Positions 31,550 to 43,215 are shown, counted from the stretch's first letter. The stretch is 64,000 nucleotides of DNA from Trichobilharzia szidati (GCA_944472155.2 OX235271.1:25180977-25244976); one strand, 5' to 3'. Program-made: numbers and translations. Notes: generated by a model from the letters alone, not told the origin.

Positions 31550-34204
31550 TTATAAGTTTGATGCTACGTTTAAAAAAGTGGATGTGGAATACAGTCTATG
31601 TATCTTTGTTTAAAGAAGCAAGTTGAATGATAGGTAGATAGATTAAAAAGATAAGGTGACTTACCTTCGCCTGAATGATTTCGTTTTCTGTTGTGTGTTT
31701 TTTTCCGATGCACGAACTTAAATGTTCAAAAGCACATCACCTATACGGTCTAGTAGTATGTTTCGCGTCAGTGTGTTTTTTGCGCATAAACGGTTATACT
31801 GGAAAAAACGCAAACAGAATCAAAAAAACATGAAAATTTCCCCCTTGACTGTATTACCATTGAATGAATAAGTTTCGATTTTAGAGGACACGTATTCTTG
31901 TGAAACAAAACTTAAGCGACAGACAATCATAGTGTTCAAAATAAGGAAGTATTTTGGAATTTAGAAGATGAAAACAAACGTAAGTAGAAGTGGTTAAACA
32001 GCTTTGTAGTAAACAAGACTAGATGTGACGCATAAGACAAATAATGACACAAGCATTTGTACAAAAAAACATTAGTTAACACGAAAGTACGTGTAGGTAA
32101 ACAACGAGTTACGTTATTGAAGGAAAATAGACATAAAATAGAAATGCGATTCAGAATTTGTGGAAAGATGAAATGAAAAAATCCGGCGATGAATTACCAA
32201 GGTTGGGATAACATTATTTGTCATCTTCACTGGAATACATAATTCAAGTTTCATTCTTCGAATAAGAATGACCTCAGCAACTCAAGATTATTATTATTTT
32301 CACGATTTTAAAAGATTGCTATTTGCATATCTAATGTCCTGCGTAAGTTAGGTGACTAGATAATGTACTGAAATATAAGAGTGAACCTCTCATGAATGCA
32401 GTTATGTACTTGCTTTGGAAGGGAGCTAGTGTATTCAATGTGGTATGGTTGCCAACTTGGTACTGAAAAAGAAATACGATTAAACCTTCCATGAATAGAA
32501 TACTTAGACCATCCTAGTTACTCAAACTTGACTGAATTTATGCACTTAGGCATTGCCAGGATGGCGTGTGCTACTGATAAGATTTATCAGTAGTATATGA
32601 AGAGATGTCCGCCCCAAGATCTAATACTTGGGGCATTCTAATACCGAAATTTACATCCAGTTGACCACTTCACATATGCCTTTCCACTGTTAGCTTCAAA
32701 AGTGTATAACAATTTAGACGTAGCTGCTGAGGCAGTACCAAAGATTTTGAATAATTTTGCTAAGAGTTGAAATTTTAAAAAAACATAAGTAGATTATTAC
32801 TATTATGTATTGAGCATTTTCGTATTTGATGCAGTTATCTTGTTTTCACTATGAAATGCGAAATAAAAATCCTTATATTCAAGAATTCACACGAAAGTTC
32901 TAGCAGATAGCTGCTAAAATTAATATGCTAGTCATATATGCATATTGCACTGACTGAATAGGCAATGCTGAATGAAGCGAATACCGCTTCATTGCCATTG
33001 TAGATCGATTGTTCGGGTAACTTTCCGACTAAGAGAAGTGCTTTACCGTCTTTTTAAGCTGGCTTTATGACTGCCCATAGGCTATAACTTCTTCCAGACG
33101 TGATTCCGCATAAGGTAGACTTGGACTTACGTCCAACTCGTCGGTTTCCATTTGAGCGCCTGCTAATGTGGTGAGAACTGGCTGCTAGCCAAAGTTGATA
33201 GACAGTAATTGACGTCAATGTTTATGTCCCCAATATTGCTCGTGAGAAAATGAGAACAAAGGCTTTGCGTAGGCGGATACAGTTAGCGTATTGATGATCT
33301 GACACAGCCACAACGAGATGCAAGGTTAACTTTCTGTGAGAAACAACCAATCAAGAGACTGTATTTTCTACTAACAGTAATCTACAAAAATGTACATTAA
33401 AATCTATAAATGTGTATTGATTTTCTTTAACAAACGATCTGTTGCCTGACCCTTGTCTTCCGCTGTTACACTATCACTTGTCAGTCTCCCCAAAGGATGT
33501 CAAACCCATCTGTATTTACTTCATAATAAAATAAGTTACTTCAACTCTTGTGACTGTTTGAACGGTACGCAACAGGCGTAGAACTTTTATATAAAGAATA
33601 GCCCAAAATAATTGCAACCACGCAGTCCGTATAACTGGTCTCCAGCAGATGTTCTCTAGGCTTTATGATCTCTATGAGAAAGTTCATGAAAATATCAACT
33701 TCCATGTTTTGATTAGCTGCAAAGGGCATCTCATCACAAGCTTGCATTAGAGTACTAAGTTATCCTGTTCATAGCTTAGCATCCTTCTATTCTCTTACTT
33801 TTATTACAATTTCACAGATAAATTCTTAATCTTCTCTTAATTCTATAACTTTTGCTAGTAATTCCATCTTGGTCCCTTAAAACCACATTGCAAATTGTAT
33901 ATTATAGATTCCAGCACCTGAAAACTATGTCGAGTCAGAAAACAGGCTTCGTTAGTCAAAATATCACTTCGACCCTCTCCTCTCGTAACTAACATCATGG
34001 TGTGTAGAAATGAACTCTAGTTGTTAGATCATTGACTATATATTTTGATCATGTATTTAATGTTCCACTAGTAAGCCCTTTGAGTGAAAGTAATTTTTGA
34101 AGCATGTTATATATTTTTGTATTTACATTAACTGATGTCATTTTCAAGCTGTTACTAGGTGAAGAAAGGTCATGAAATAAGAAGCAATTGAGCTCTTTAT
34201 AGAG
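31550..34204. other. Long AT-rich region without recognised gene
   Basis: About 2.65 kb. A weak RTE-like stretch (CGTCCAACTCGTCGGTTTCC, about 33137, minus) suggests a very old LINE fragment near 33000-33185. The minus frame at 33541-33747 has no known domain. Nothing else is recognised. Confidence 0.4.
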
Positions 34205-35300
34205 CATAAATTTTTCATGTCGAAAGTGTACAGATTAATGCAAGGTATGCTTGGAGAATTTATGCTGTATAAACGTTATGTAGATGATACTCTCATTACT
34301 GGTATTAATAGTAAATCTATTGAAAACTTTATTACCCTATTTAACCACATTCATCCAAATATCCGAAAGACTTCCGAACTAGAATCGAATAACAAACTCG
34401 GTTTCCTCGATATTAATATGACTGGGAGAGATGATGGCACGGTTCAACGATCTATTTTTCGTAAACAGACATGGAGTGGACAATATCCACATTTCACCAG
34501 TTTTGTTCATATCCAGTATAAAGGTTCCCTAGTGAAATGTGTGTTCTCAAGGGCCCGAAAAATATGCACGAGTGACACAGTGATGGATGAGTTTCGACAT
34601 ATACATTCAGTTTTATTAGCTAATGGTTATCCGGAAAACTTTAACACTTGTCACAGTAAGGAAAAACCACATCTCAAAAAGACAGCTTCTGTAACACAGA
34701 AAGCTATCTTTATTAACCTACCATTCAAGGGCGACCAGATTATGCAGTTGACAGCTCAGAGACGTCGGTCAGCCATCAAACTCACATTCTGCGCCGCATC
34801 TCTTTTTCTCATTTGTCGAAAATTTTCAAAACCAGTACCTATGATTAAAGGACGAAATTCTGTGGACTCTACTTCAAACTTTATCTACAAGTTCACCTGC
34901 AGCTGCAGTGTCACCTATGTAGGTAGAACCAACAGAATGTTCCAATGTCGTCGAAAAGAACATGTTCCAAAATGGCAACTAAATCATATAGAAAATCCCA
35001 ACACGATTAATCTGAATAGAAATCCATCATCGTCATCCATTGCAAAACACTTATTAATGTCAGGTCACAAAATCAATATTATTGACTGTTTCAAAATGAT
35101 TTCACGTAACTCTAATTCAAGGTTATTGAAGGTGATGGAAGCACTTTGGATTAGTCACATACAGCCTAAACTGTGTGTACAAAAATAAATAGACTTCAAT
35201 CTTCGCCCAGCATGGACAACATGACCAATCTAAATAAGATTGGTCATTAGTATGAACTTTTGTATTTTTAATAAACTGCGTAATTGTCATGATCTTTATT
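34205..35300 (+). mobile_element. Penelope-like element, 5' truncated, with open frame
   Basis: The element begins inside the reverse transcriptase, where relatives read FMSKVE, and runs through the GIY-YIG end and a short 3' UTR. No hammerhead-like terminus is found downstream, so the 3' end is truncated or too diverged to recognise. Confidence 0.75.
34217..35188 (+). CDS. PLE reverse transcriptase (partial) with GIY-YIG endonuclease
   Basis: 323 codons without interruption. The chosen ATG is simply the first one; the family frame starts earlier. YVDD, the catalytic metal-binding box, is at residues 21-24. LGFLDINMTGRDDGTV (61-76), WSGQYPHFTSFVHIQYKGSL (86-105) and ANGYPENF (135-142) follow. 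The endonuclease has FIYKFTCSCSVTYVGRTNR (222-240), with Cys 228 and 230, and RRKEH (245-249). The SGHK turn (282-285) and the family end PKLCVQK (317-323) complete it. The YIG Ile is Val here. The fingers are absent, so it cannot be a complete enzyme. Confidence 0.85.
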   Translation: MSKVYRLMQGMLGEFMLYKRYVDDTLITGINSKSIENFITLFNHIHPNIRKTSELESNNKLGFLDINMTGRDDGTVQRSIFRKQTWSGQYPHFTSFVHIQYKGSLVKCVFSRARKICTSDTVMDEFRHIHSVLLANGYPENFNTCHSKEKPHLKKTASVTQKAIFINLPFKGDQIMQLTAQRRRSAIKLTFCAASLFLICRKFSKPVPMIKGRNSVDSTSNFIYKFTCSCSVTYVGRTNRMFQCRRKEHVPKWQLNHIENPNTINLNRNPSSSSIAKHLLMSGHKINIIDCFKMISRNSNSRLLKVMEALWISHIQPKLCVQK

Positions 35301-35429
35301 TTATTATTGTTAACCATGTTAGTTGTAAAGTGGTTGTAAAGAAACTACGAAATGAGGATATCATCTCACGAAATTTGTCTTCTTAATGCCTTATTCAAAT
35401 TTATCAAAGGGACTAATTGTTTTAATATC

Positions 35430-37150
35430 CCTCACTCGTTATAGATGAACAAATAAAACCCAAAAATAACAAAGAACACCCCATCTCTGTGCCGACGAAG
35501 ACGCTATACATCAATTTGGAGTTCAAAAGTGACCTTCTGGCCGACATCCTAAAGAGAAGAATATCTAACGCCCTGACAAGAGCATTCTCTGCTGCTACAT
35601 TACGATTGGTATTCTTAAGCCGCCCGTTATTCTTCAACGACTTTAAAGATAAACCATCCCATTTGATCACTTCTATGTGCATCTAGCAATTTACTTGTTC
35701 ATGTAAAGCCAGATATATAAGTCGACGATGCGTATTTTATCTAAAGGAGTGAAAGAACATTATCCCGCTTGGCTACGAAAAGGTAACAGAGGACAAATAA
35801 TGAGTGCTATAGTTGGACATATATTGAACATTGGTCACTCAATAGGTAAAGAGAGAATTCATTCAAAGTAACTTACAAAGTCAAAAGAAGCCTCCCGAAA
35901 ACGGTACACCTCCGTATGCTTTGCATTGCCGAAGCCTTAGTGATCCGGATGGAAAACCCTGATTTATGTACTCTGAAGAAACTTCTCCACCCCCTCCTTC
36001 TTACTTGGGTATAATTCCAAGTTGTACTACTTTATTGCTAGTACTATTTTTGAATCTTTGTGTGACATTTTAGTAACATCTTTTTGCTGATTAATCATTT
36101 ATTTACTCTTTCCACCAACTAGACAATTTATTTTGAACACTTGTCTCCACGCTTATTCATTAACATCCTATTTTTCTTTCGCATTACGTAACCCTAGTAA
36201 AGACCTACTAATGTTCAACTCCCCCTAGTTATAGTTTCAGTATTCATCAACAGAGGTGATGAAGATTCCTGGGCAACACCACCAACAGAAACAACAACAA
36301 CAGACAACAATCAGCATAAATGGAAGGAATCTGAAAGAAACAACCTCTTTTACCTACCTGGGAAGCATGGTTTCAACTGCAGGCGGACGGAACTGACGAG
36401 GATATCAAAGCAAGAATCGGAAAAACAAGACAAGCTTTCACTACTCTCAAGTCTGTGTGGAGGTCAACAGCACTCAGAATCAAAAATAAGATCCGGATTT
36501 TCAACTCCAATGTGAAGTCAGTGCTACCTAACATGCGGATCAGAGACTTGTACTGCGCGTCATAAAGAGAATCTCAAACAAACTACAGACCTTCATTAAC
36601 TGTTGTCTTCGCTCAATACTCAAGATCAGATGGCTGGCCAGAAAAGATCAGCAATAGAGATCTCTGGCAATGAGCGAACCAACTCAGCAGGAACCGGTTG
36701 TGAAACAAATAGGCAGGAAGAAATGGAGGGAGATGGATTGGCTGGCCATACTCTGAGGAAACAAACCATCAAGTGACATCACTAGACAAGCCATTGCTCG
36801 AGTGGAAGTCGAAAGGGAAGCGGCGAGTTGGTCGTCAGTGCAAGGGTGAGGGTGACTTGGAGGAGGTCATGTGAAGAGGAGATGAAAACGTGTGGGGAGA
36901 CTTGGAGCCAGGTGAAGACTCTAGCAGAGAACCGAACGCATTGGAGACGCACGGCTGAAGCCCTATGTTCGTCTAGGAATTAAAGGAAACAATAATAATA
37001 ATAAACAACAATCCTAACCTAATTTTTATTCTTTTCTGAGAAACCTAATGTACACATACACACATAGAAATATAATTATATATATAATTGCTATTGTACA
37101 GCCAAGTCACTGAATTCTCCTCCAAAAAGAGACTCTTCACTTAACTATTT
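35430..37150 (+). pseudogene. Penelope-like element split by a nested RTE insertion
   Basis: Frame 35489-35686 reads KTLYINLEFKSDLLADILKR and SRPLFFNDFKDKPSHLITSM, then stops. The GIY-YIG part follows in shifted frames (FTCSCKARYISRRC near 35700, KEHYPAWLRKGN near 35755). The UTR runs to about 36235, is interrupted by the RTE at 36235-37010, and resumes with AACCTAATGTACACATACAC. It ends at the hammerhead-like terminus 37096-37144 (CAGCCAAGTCACTG, CCAAAAAGAGACTCTTCACT). The UTR match to 47960-48066 supports one original element. Confidence 0.7.
36235..37010 (+). mobile_element. RTE LINE 3' end nested in a PLE
   Basis: It begins with CAGAGGTGATGAAGATTCCT and a CAACAACAACA tract. It continues KETTSFTYLGSMVSTAGG, DLEEVM-like blocks and ALCSSRN, ending AATTAAAGGAAACAATAATA. 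It is nearly collinear with 59240-60055 and 395-1085. Several indels destroy the frame. Confidence 0.85.
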
Positions 37151-37489
37151 GTTCTTACATTCATTCATTAAAATAATAATCCATGGACTTAGTGTGGCAT
37201 ATTATAAATAGCAAATAGTTTGAGGAGAACAATTATGACGTTTTCTTTTTCATCTAATCTCACTATCGTGATAGTTATCACTCTAGTGTTATTGTTGTAC
37301 CTGGACTGTTTACAGCATGAAACTCTGGCTATTAACGAACCACGCAAAGTGAAGTGGACAACTGAATTAGCAGCTATCAGTTACCTACGTTGTTGAATAA
37401 TAATAATAATCCATTACGGTTTAATGACAGTAACTCACCAGCAACATTTATATTCCGTTTGACTATAAAACGAGTCAATGAATTGCATT
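37151..37489. other. Spacer
   Basis: No feature is recognised. Confidence 0.4.
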
Positions 37490-37905
37490 TCAGTTCACTT
37501 AGTTCCTGAATGAAGCACTGAACTTCAGCAGAACATCTCTATTTCATCCTATTCTCTGTATTTCTTTTCAGCTGGTTCTACAATTTCCCGTAAGATTTTA
37601 TTACCACCTCACATGATTTCCTCTCTATCACCCCAGGGATGCCCTACTCGTCGTCTCGCATTTGAGTTCAAACTGAAGGCCTGTCTGGCGTGTGATTTCA
37701 CTACGCCATCTACTCAGCATGTATCCAATACTTCTCTTCACTTCGTTGTGGGTATTCGTTTGGTGTTTAAATGGCTGTTTACCAGAGTTTCTTCTTACTT
37801 TTCCTTTCTAGCTGGCCATCTGATCTTCAGTGTGGATCTAGTGAAAGCAGCCGTTGGTGAAAGTGTGCAGTCTGTGGGTAATCGTGTAACTAGAATTCGA
37901 TGTGA
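37490..37905 (-). mobile_element. RTE LINE 3' fragment (old)
   Basis: The minus strand shows LKIRWPARKEK, then AFSLNSNARRRVGHP near 37680-37630, and a diverged end near 37500. The last AAT tail is lost. It is strongly mutated. Confidence 0.55.
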
Positions 37906-38039
37906 ATATATAACAAAGTAATTGAAATAAAAGAAACAAATCAATGGATTTCATCTAAGCAGATGAAGGTAATTCGACCACTAATGAGAAATTATTTTTA
38001 TCTTTACACATGATTCTTCACGCCTTCCGCAAAGCGAAA

Positions 38040-38825
38040 CCACCATTCAAGCCTTCTTGATTGATAACAGTCATTCAAACTTGGAAAACGCGCTCGTGAA
38101 CACTACCCAGCCTGGCTAGTAAAAGGAGACCAAAAACGTGTATACAGTTCAGTGACAGAACATCTGGTCAACTCAGGACATTCAGCGCCTTTCGAAAAAT
38201 CCTTCAAAGTAATATACAAGATTCAATCAAACCTATCAAAGGGAGTGGAATCAAGACATTTGGGCATAGCTGAGGCGTTAGCTATCCAAAAACTCAAACC
38301 CACTCTTTGCATCCAAAAGAAATACGTCTAACCCCTGTTCCTGCCACGGCCATCATAAACACGTAAATTTTTTAATAATGACCATCCCATCGCCTTTCTT
38401 AGCTAAACTTCCTGTTTATTCATGTTATTTTAAGTTTTTCTTAATCCCTGTCTGCACTACCATATTTTCATATCCACACTTCCTGTTTATTTTGTCATTT
38501 TACCATTTCTTCATATTTAATCCCTGATTGCATAAACAATTATTCATCACACTAGTTTTTTATCCAAACATCCTGTATATTTTATTATTTCTACATTTCT
38601 AACCCCCCAAATGCACAATGTCAATCTTCTTAGTTATTATGCTACTATGTTTGAGTTTTACCCAACCCCCTGTTTATTATGGCATTCTAATTCCTAATTG
38701 TAATTTTCATTAATTCAACCCCTAACCAGTAATTGTTCTGGAACTTTCCCATCCATTTGATATAAATACACGAATGTACAGCCTAGATGATGACTTCGTC
38801 GAAAAGAAAATTTTCTTCGCTGCAA
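38040..38825 (+). pseudogene. Penelope-like element, GIY-YIG C-terminal part and 3' terminus
   Basis: An open stretch of 79 codons at 38092-38331 has no start codon. It reads AREHYPAWLVKGDQKRVYSS, VTEHLVNSGHSAPFEKSFKV and AEALAIQKLKPTLCIQKKYV, then a stop. The GIY-YIG signature itself, upstream, is deleted. A 3' UTR of about 450 bases ends in the terminal fold 38779-38822: CAGC, CTAGATGA (one extra base in the core), TGACTTCGTC, GAAA, a strong hairpin III, TTC and GCTG. Confidence 0.75.
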
Positions 38826-38999
38826 CTGTCTTTTTATTCCCTATGATCAAATGTGTATATTTCGTCATTCAAACTTGAAATATACCAATTATAATCATCC
38901 ATAAAGCTGCCTGCATGGTTCAACAATGATGCATTTCACTAGAGAACTAGGATAAATAAACCGATAAACACCAATGATGATTCAGTAGAAGAATCCTCA

Positions 39000-39215
39000 C
39001 TGGCCACTTTGGAGATTCGAGTTCAATTCACGGCCAACCCTGCCTAGTTCACTAACAAACAGTTAACTCCGAAAAGAGAAGGAAGGTTGGGCGTGAAGTT
39101 AGTGATCCGTAAACACCGTAAAAATGCAACCTAATTGCTACTGAAACTTTAAGACTGCAGTCTTAAAGCCCCACTCGGAACGCAGAGGAATGCGAAATAA
39201 CAACAACAACAACTG
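39000..39215 (+). mobile_element. SINE-B
   Basis: It has the B-box-like GAGTTCAATTCACGG, the body AAGAGAAGGAAGGTTGGGCG, and the tail CCCCACTCGGAACGCAGAGG with an AACAACAACAAC repeat. It matches the SINE-B order at 42040-42275. Confidence 0.6.
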
Positions 39216-39849
39216 AGGAATGAACTATAAAATCAATGATTATTTAAAGCGAAATCAACCAAAAACAGAGAGAGAGAAAGAAAGAAACAAGACAAAAACC
39301 ACAACAAAAAAAGCTAAAAATGTGAAATTATTACATGTGACAGATATAGATTCCTGTTTTTGACCAGATGAGAAAATAAAAAAGGCATACATTCGTCTTA
39401 TTTTTAATATTTGCTGTTGAAACAAACAAACATATCCTTGCTGTGTTAGCCGAATATTTTATTTTATTGAAGAAAGCAATTGAAAAGACAAACATAAACA
39501 AATTCAAAATTTACACCAAATTTTGTCTGGATCAGTTTAAACAAATAAGAATCAACAAATGTGTAAACATTAAACTGAAAATTATATATGCAATGCAGAG
39601 AGAGGCAAGAGGAGAGGAGTTGATGGGGTTGCGCATGCATAAGGCGGCTTGTTTTGCCTTGAATTCTTTCGTCAGTTATACAGGGAAATGTTGAAAGAAT
39701 ATAACGGGGTGCGGCTGGACGGGATGGTAGTGTTGTGATGGTTTTAAATGATAGATTGAAAAAAAGAAACAAAAGAAAGGAGGGAGTTTTGATGTCTCCA
39801 TCATAATGACATAAAAGAGCTATAGATGAATGATTGGTCAGTTATATGA

Positions 39850-39855
39850 TTTATT
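39850..39855 (-). promoter_or_regulatory. Candidate polyadenylation signal
   Basis: AATAAA on the minus strand lies 37 bases beyond the stop codon of the IQ-motif gene. This is a plausible position for its 3' end. Confidence 0.45.
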
Positions 39856-39891
39856 ACTATTACTACTATTTTCAGTAGTAATGGTTGTGTA

Positions 39892-40641
39892 TTATTTCGG
39901 TAAATGTTGTCGTGTTTTGTAACCACGATAAATTGCTTGAATTTTAGTAGCTGCTGATTCAGGATCATAGGTGACAGTTTTTGAATTCAATGATGTACTG
40001 TGAACATTTCTACTTCTTTCATGCATCGTGGGTGTATATCCACGACAACTAAAGGAGAAATTATCATTTTCTTTATTCAGGATAGGATTCTCACGATCTT
40101 CATGATGTAATAGTGGAGCTAAAGATTTTCGTGTCTTATAACCTCGATAACCAGCTTGAATTTTTGTCACCGCTTTAACTTTAACATCATCGTCAACATC
40201 ACCAGCATTATGGCGTGATTTTTGCCCGCCTAACTCACGATATGCAGGATATCGGCCTGTTGTCCCTATCGCTGTTGTTGATGGCATCTTTGTACATGAC
40301 ATTGTTGTATGCTTAGGCATATTATCATCTCTTAAAGCCTTCCGGGTTAAGTATCCACGATAACTGGCTTGAATACGTGTTGCCGCATTGTCTAAATCAC
40401 AATAATTACTTGCTGGTGACTGTGGTGACATGCTCATACTATAGCTGTCATTACCAGATGATCGGTTATGACGTGGAGAAGAATGAACTAGATTCTCGTA
40501 TTCTTTACGTGTACGATAACCACGATAACCGGCTTGAATTTTTGTTGCAGCCAACGATTCTCTGTCCAGTGCATCAGGTTGGTGATGTGGTTGTTGTTGA
40601 TAAGAATAGGTTGTTGATCTCGTTGAACGGCTGAATGACAT
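39892..40641 (-). CDS. IQ-motif (calmodulin-binding) repeat protein
   Basis: A 249-residue ORF with four IQ motifs of the form IQxxYRGYxTR: residues 31-48 (AATKIQAGYRGYRTRKEY), 86-103 (AATRIQASYRGYLTRKAL), 157-174 (AVTKIQAGYRGYKTRKSL) and 230-247 (AATKIQAIYRGYKTRQHL). IQ motifs are known to bind calmodulin or EF-hand light chains, often without calcium. The linkers are Ser/Asn/His-rich and look disordered. There is no signal peptide, membrane segment or other domain. Motif spacing is about 55, 71 and 73 residues. The ATG is the first in frame and follows an AG acceptor, so an upstream exon or spliced leader is possible. The exact family member is not known. It is the only clear host gene here. 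Confidence 0.85.
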   Translation of the reverse strand: MSFSRSTRSTTYSYQQQPHHQPDALDRESLAATKIQAGYRGYRTRKEYENLVHSSPRHNRSSGNDSYSMSMSPQSPASNYCDLDNAATRIQASYRGYLTRKALRDDNMPKHTTMSCTKMPSTTAIGTTGRYPAYRELGGQKSRHNAGDVDDDVKVKAVTKIQAGYRGYKTRKSLAPLLHHEDRENPILNKENDNFSFSCRGYTPTMHERSRNVHSTSLNSKTVTYDPESAATKIQAIYRGYKTRQHLPK

Positions 40642-40660
40642 TATCTACAATTAAAACAAA
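40642..40660 (-). promoter_or_regulatory. Candidate 3' splice (or spliced-leader) acceptor
   Basis: Minus strand TTTTGTTTTAATTGTAG lies just before ATA-ATG. The T-rich tract and AG sit 4 bases before the start codon. It fits a cis intron or trans-splicing of a spliced leader, which flukes use. Confidence 0.45.
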
Positions 40661-42039
40661 AATTGAATTAAAATACTAAGGACTGACAATAAAATGGGAG
40701 ATTTTTGTTTTGATAGAGCAATAAATTACTAAAATTCAATGATCTGTTTATAGTTAGATTGTTCAGCGAGGAAGAATAGTATGACTAGTCTGCTTACCAC
40801 ACCAGGTGTCAAATATTGACAAATTCTAAAAAAAATTAAGCTGAAGAGACAGACAAGTAATTCAGAGGACGGTGTCTGTCACTTTCTAGTCGGCTAGTGG
40901 TTGTGACTCAAACAAGCAACAGGCCACATAAGTGCGCATATATATTTACGAATTAAACCACCCTTGTGGAGACAGTTATACTGGGAGTACGACTAGTCAT
41001 CTTATGCAGTGTCTTACATAACATCTGTCACTGTGATTGAATATATAGGACAGGCTATAACTGTCCACATTCAGTGTGGTTTATTGAATCCTGTAGAATC
41101 TATCTAACATTCTTCGCATTCACTAACTGTATTTTGTGCTGAGCCAGGTGGTATTCGAACTAATACTCTGAGACTTTGTGTTCTCAAAAATGTTGGTACA
41201 GCCATTATTTCTGATTCAACCGAAGGAGTTTGAAGGGGGTAATTACACCCCTCTCATATTATATGGTTTTGATACCTTTCTTAGTGTTTTTTTCAATTCT
41301 TCCTTAGTCTTATCAAATCCTTACCAAGACTGTATTTATCCGCTTCCCTTACAGTTGAGCCTTACGCAATATCACTGTTTCTTTCCTAAGCTTTTACCTC
41401 CTAAGATTGTTTGAACATTTGTTTGCATAACCATTCCATTTCTCCATCCCTCTTATTTCATATTTCTTCGTTGTCCATCACTGTTATCAGTAGCATTGTG
41501 ATGCATATATTACTGACTGCTTTGGGTAGTAGTTTAACGGTAGAAAACAAGCGAATTTGGTAACTTTACTTACTGAGGGGAAAAAGCACATCATATTTAT
41601 TCATTTTTAGCCACATTGAAATTCGGCTAGATTAGCGGATAACTGGTTGGCGATTGGCCCAAAGTTAAACAAAAAGAAAGTTGATAACGAGGTTATTCCA
41701 CGCTCATGAAGTAAACGAGATACATATTTGAGGAATAAACACTTCCACCTCTACAGGCATTGACTTGAAATATTGATTTTGACTTTTAGTCACTTATTAA
41801 TCTGCACCCATATACTACTTATATCTATCTTGTCCGTAGCACACGCCATAAAAGGAAACCGTTCAGGTCAACCGGTAGTGCTTGTTACCAAGATCGAAGT
41901 GGTGCACACGCTGGACGGTTGTGTTTCACTTGCTTGCGGTCAGTTTTATGCGTAAAGGTACTCGGTATGACTCCGTTCACACCTACCTACCTATTTAGAT
42001 GAACTGTGTGATTTTCAAATTGAAAATTTGATGTTAATA
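40661..42039. other. Upstream flank of the IQ gene
   Basis: About 1.4 kb with no recognised exon or repeat. A 5' exon or promoter of the gene could lie here but cannot be identified by eye. Confidence 0.4.
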
Positions 42040-42275
42040 GCATTATTAAGTGCGCTGGTGCGCTTCAAGAGTAGAATGGCTGCCAGCCGTGGATGTGATC
42101 CGGATTCTATTCTAGGCCGACATATTCCTAAATCCCACCTAGCCGGTAATAAACCGAGTAAAGAGGAAAGGCTGGGAGTGAGCCTAGCAATCTCACCCTG
42201 TAAAAGGTAACATCAAGCTAAAAGCTTGAATCCCTTTGTTCCACTCGGGACTCAAAGAAACGAAAAATTTGGCAT
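42040..42275 (+). mobile_element. SINE-B
   Basis: It has head GCGCTGGTGCGCTTCAAGAG, B-box-like GTGATCCGGATTCTATTC, body AAGAGGAAAGGCTGGGAG and tail TTTGTTCCACTCGGGACTC. GCATTATTA occurs on both sides (42040-42048 and 42272-42280), a candidate target-site duplication. Confidence 0.65.
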
Positions 42276-42668
42276 TATTATTATTAATCTGACTAAACAC
42301 ATGTTCCATAGTTATCTTATCATCCTATGGAAAAATGATTAACCTTATTTATTTATTTATTTGTTTATATTTAAAGTTATGCATATTAGTGTAAAGCCTG
42401 AGGCGGGAAAATATTGTTTGAATAAATGTTTTCTTTTGAATTAACTCCCCATCACTGAACTAATTTTATATTATTTAACTCTATTATAGTGGCCATATAT
42501 AATTAGCGAGAAATCCGATTATTATTCTACAGTAATTTAAGTGTTCTCATCATTAATCTTTACTCAACAGAAATGTGAATTAATTCGATGCTGTGAAGGG
42601 GAACATACATTCAGCTGATGATCACTAAAACAGTAGAGGAGAGTTAAATACAAGTTGGGTCAGATCAT
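42276..42668. other. AT-rich spacer
   Basis: An ATTT-type simple repeat lies near 42345-42365. No gene is recognised. Confidence 0.4.
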
Positions 42669-42694
42669 TAGTAGTAGTAGTAGTAGTAGTAGTA
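42669..42694. repeat. TAG trinucleotide microsatellite
   Basis: A pure run of TAG units lies directly against the 5' end of the next SINE. Confidence 0.9.
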
Positions 42695-42900
42695 CGTCGG
42701 TGGCACAGTGGTTAGGACTTTCGCCGACCATGCACATGGTCCGGGGTTCGATCCCCTGCCGGCGCACACCCGATATCTATGGTCGGCCTGTAAATTTGGG
42801 CTACCGATATCCATGCTGAAAATTCCATACTTGTACTGAAAATACGGTGTGGAATCAAGCTGTAATCAAGATAAAAAAATAAAAAAAAAAATGGTACATT
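42695..42900 (+). mobile_element. tRNA-SINE (SINE-B head, A-rich tail), best-preserved head
   Basis: The head at about 42696-42766 folds like a tRNA: acceptor GTCGGTG pairing with TGCCGGC, D-arm GCACAGTGGTTAGGAC, anticodon hairpin GACCATGCACATGGTC and T-arm GGGGTTCGATCCCC, a perfect B box. The body follows (GATATCTATGGTCGGCC, CCATGCTGAAAATTCC) and then an A-rich tail. It is not called a tRNA gene because body and tail continue as in other copies, and the D arm and spacing are not canonical. Confidence 0.75.
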
Positions 42901-43014
42901 CGTGTTTTGATTTTGAGTGTCAGACGCCGTGGTGGATCAAGGCTTAGTGCTTGTTAGGACTGATCTTTATACACTGGTCTACGGTAGCGTTGTTTTTTAT
43001 GAAATGAAAAAGTT

Positions 43015-43215
43015 ACACTTAATTGACCATCCAGTTCCAACTCAAGTAGCTAAATGGTCAATAAGTCTGGTCTCTTAACCTGAAGGTACAGAGTTTGATT
43101 CCTAGTGAGAACGTTGGTTTGTACCGAAGAGTCCCAAACTAGGACGAAACACTCGTCCAGTGCTTCCTTTTTCTTGGTAATCTCTCTATGAGTGATGTTG
43201 GTTCGTGACGAAATC
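43015..43215 (+). mobile_element. SINE-A
   Basis: It has A-box region GTAGCTAAATGGTCAATAAG and B-box GAGTTTGATTCC. The tail is hammerhead-like: CCGAAGAGTCCCAAACTAGG, ACGAAACACTCGTCCAGTGC. One core change (U4 to C) is predicted to inactivate it. Helix II and GAAA are intact. Confidence 0.7.

Noticed and set aside
40377..40634. Plus-strand 85-codon frame
   Set aside because: Antisense shadow of the IQ-motif gene.
42696..42766. A tRNA gene (good T arm and acceptor pairing)
   Set aside because: The same head continues into a repeated body and A-rich tail, and diverged copies exist at 62.2, 63.4 and 16.9 kb, so it is a SINE head.
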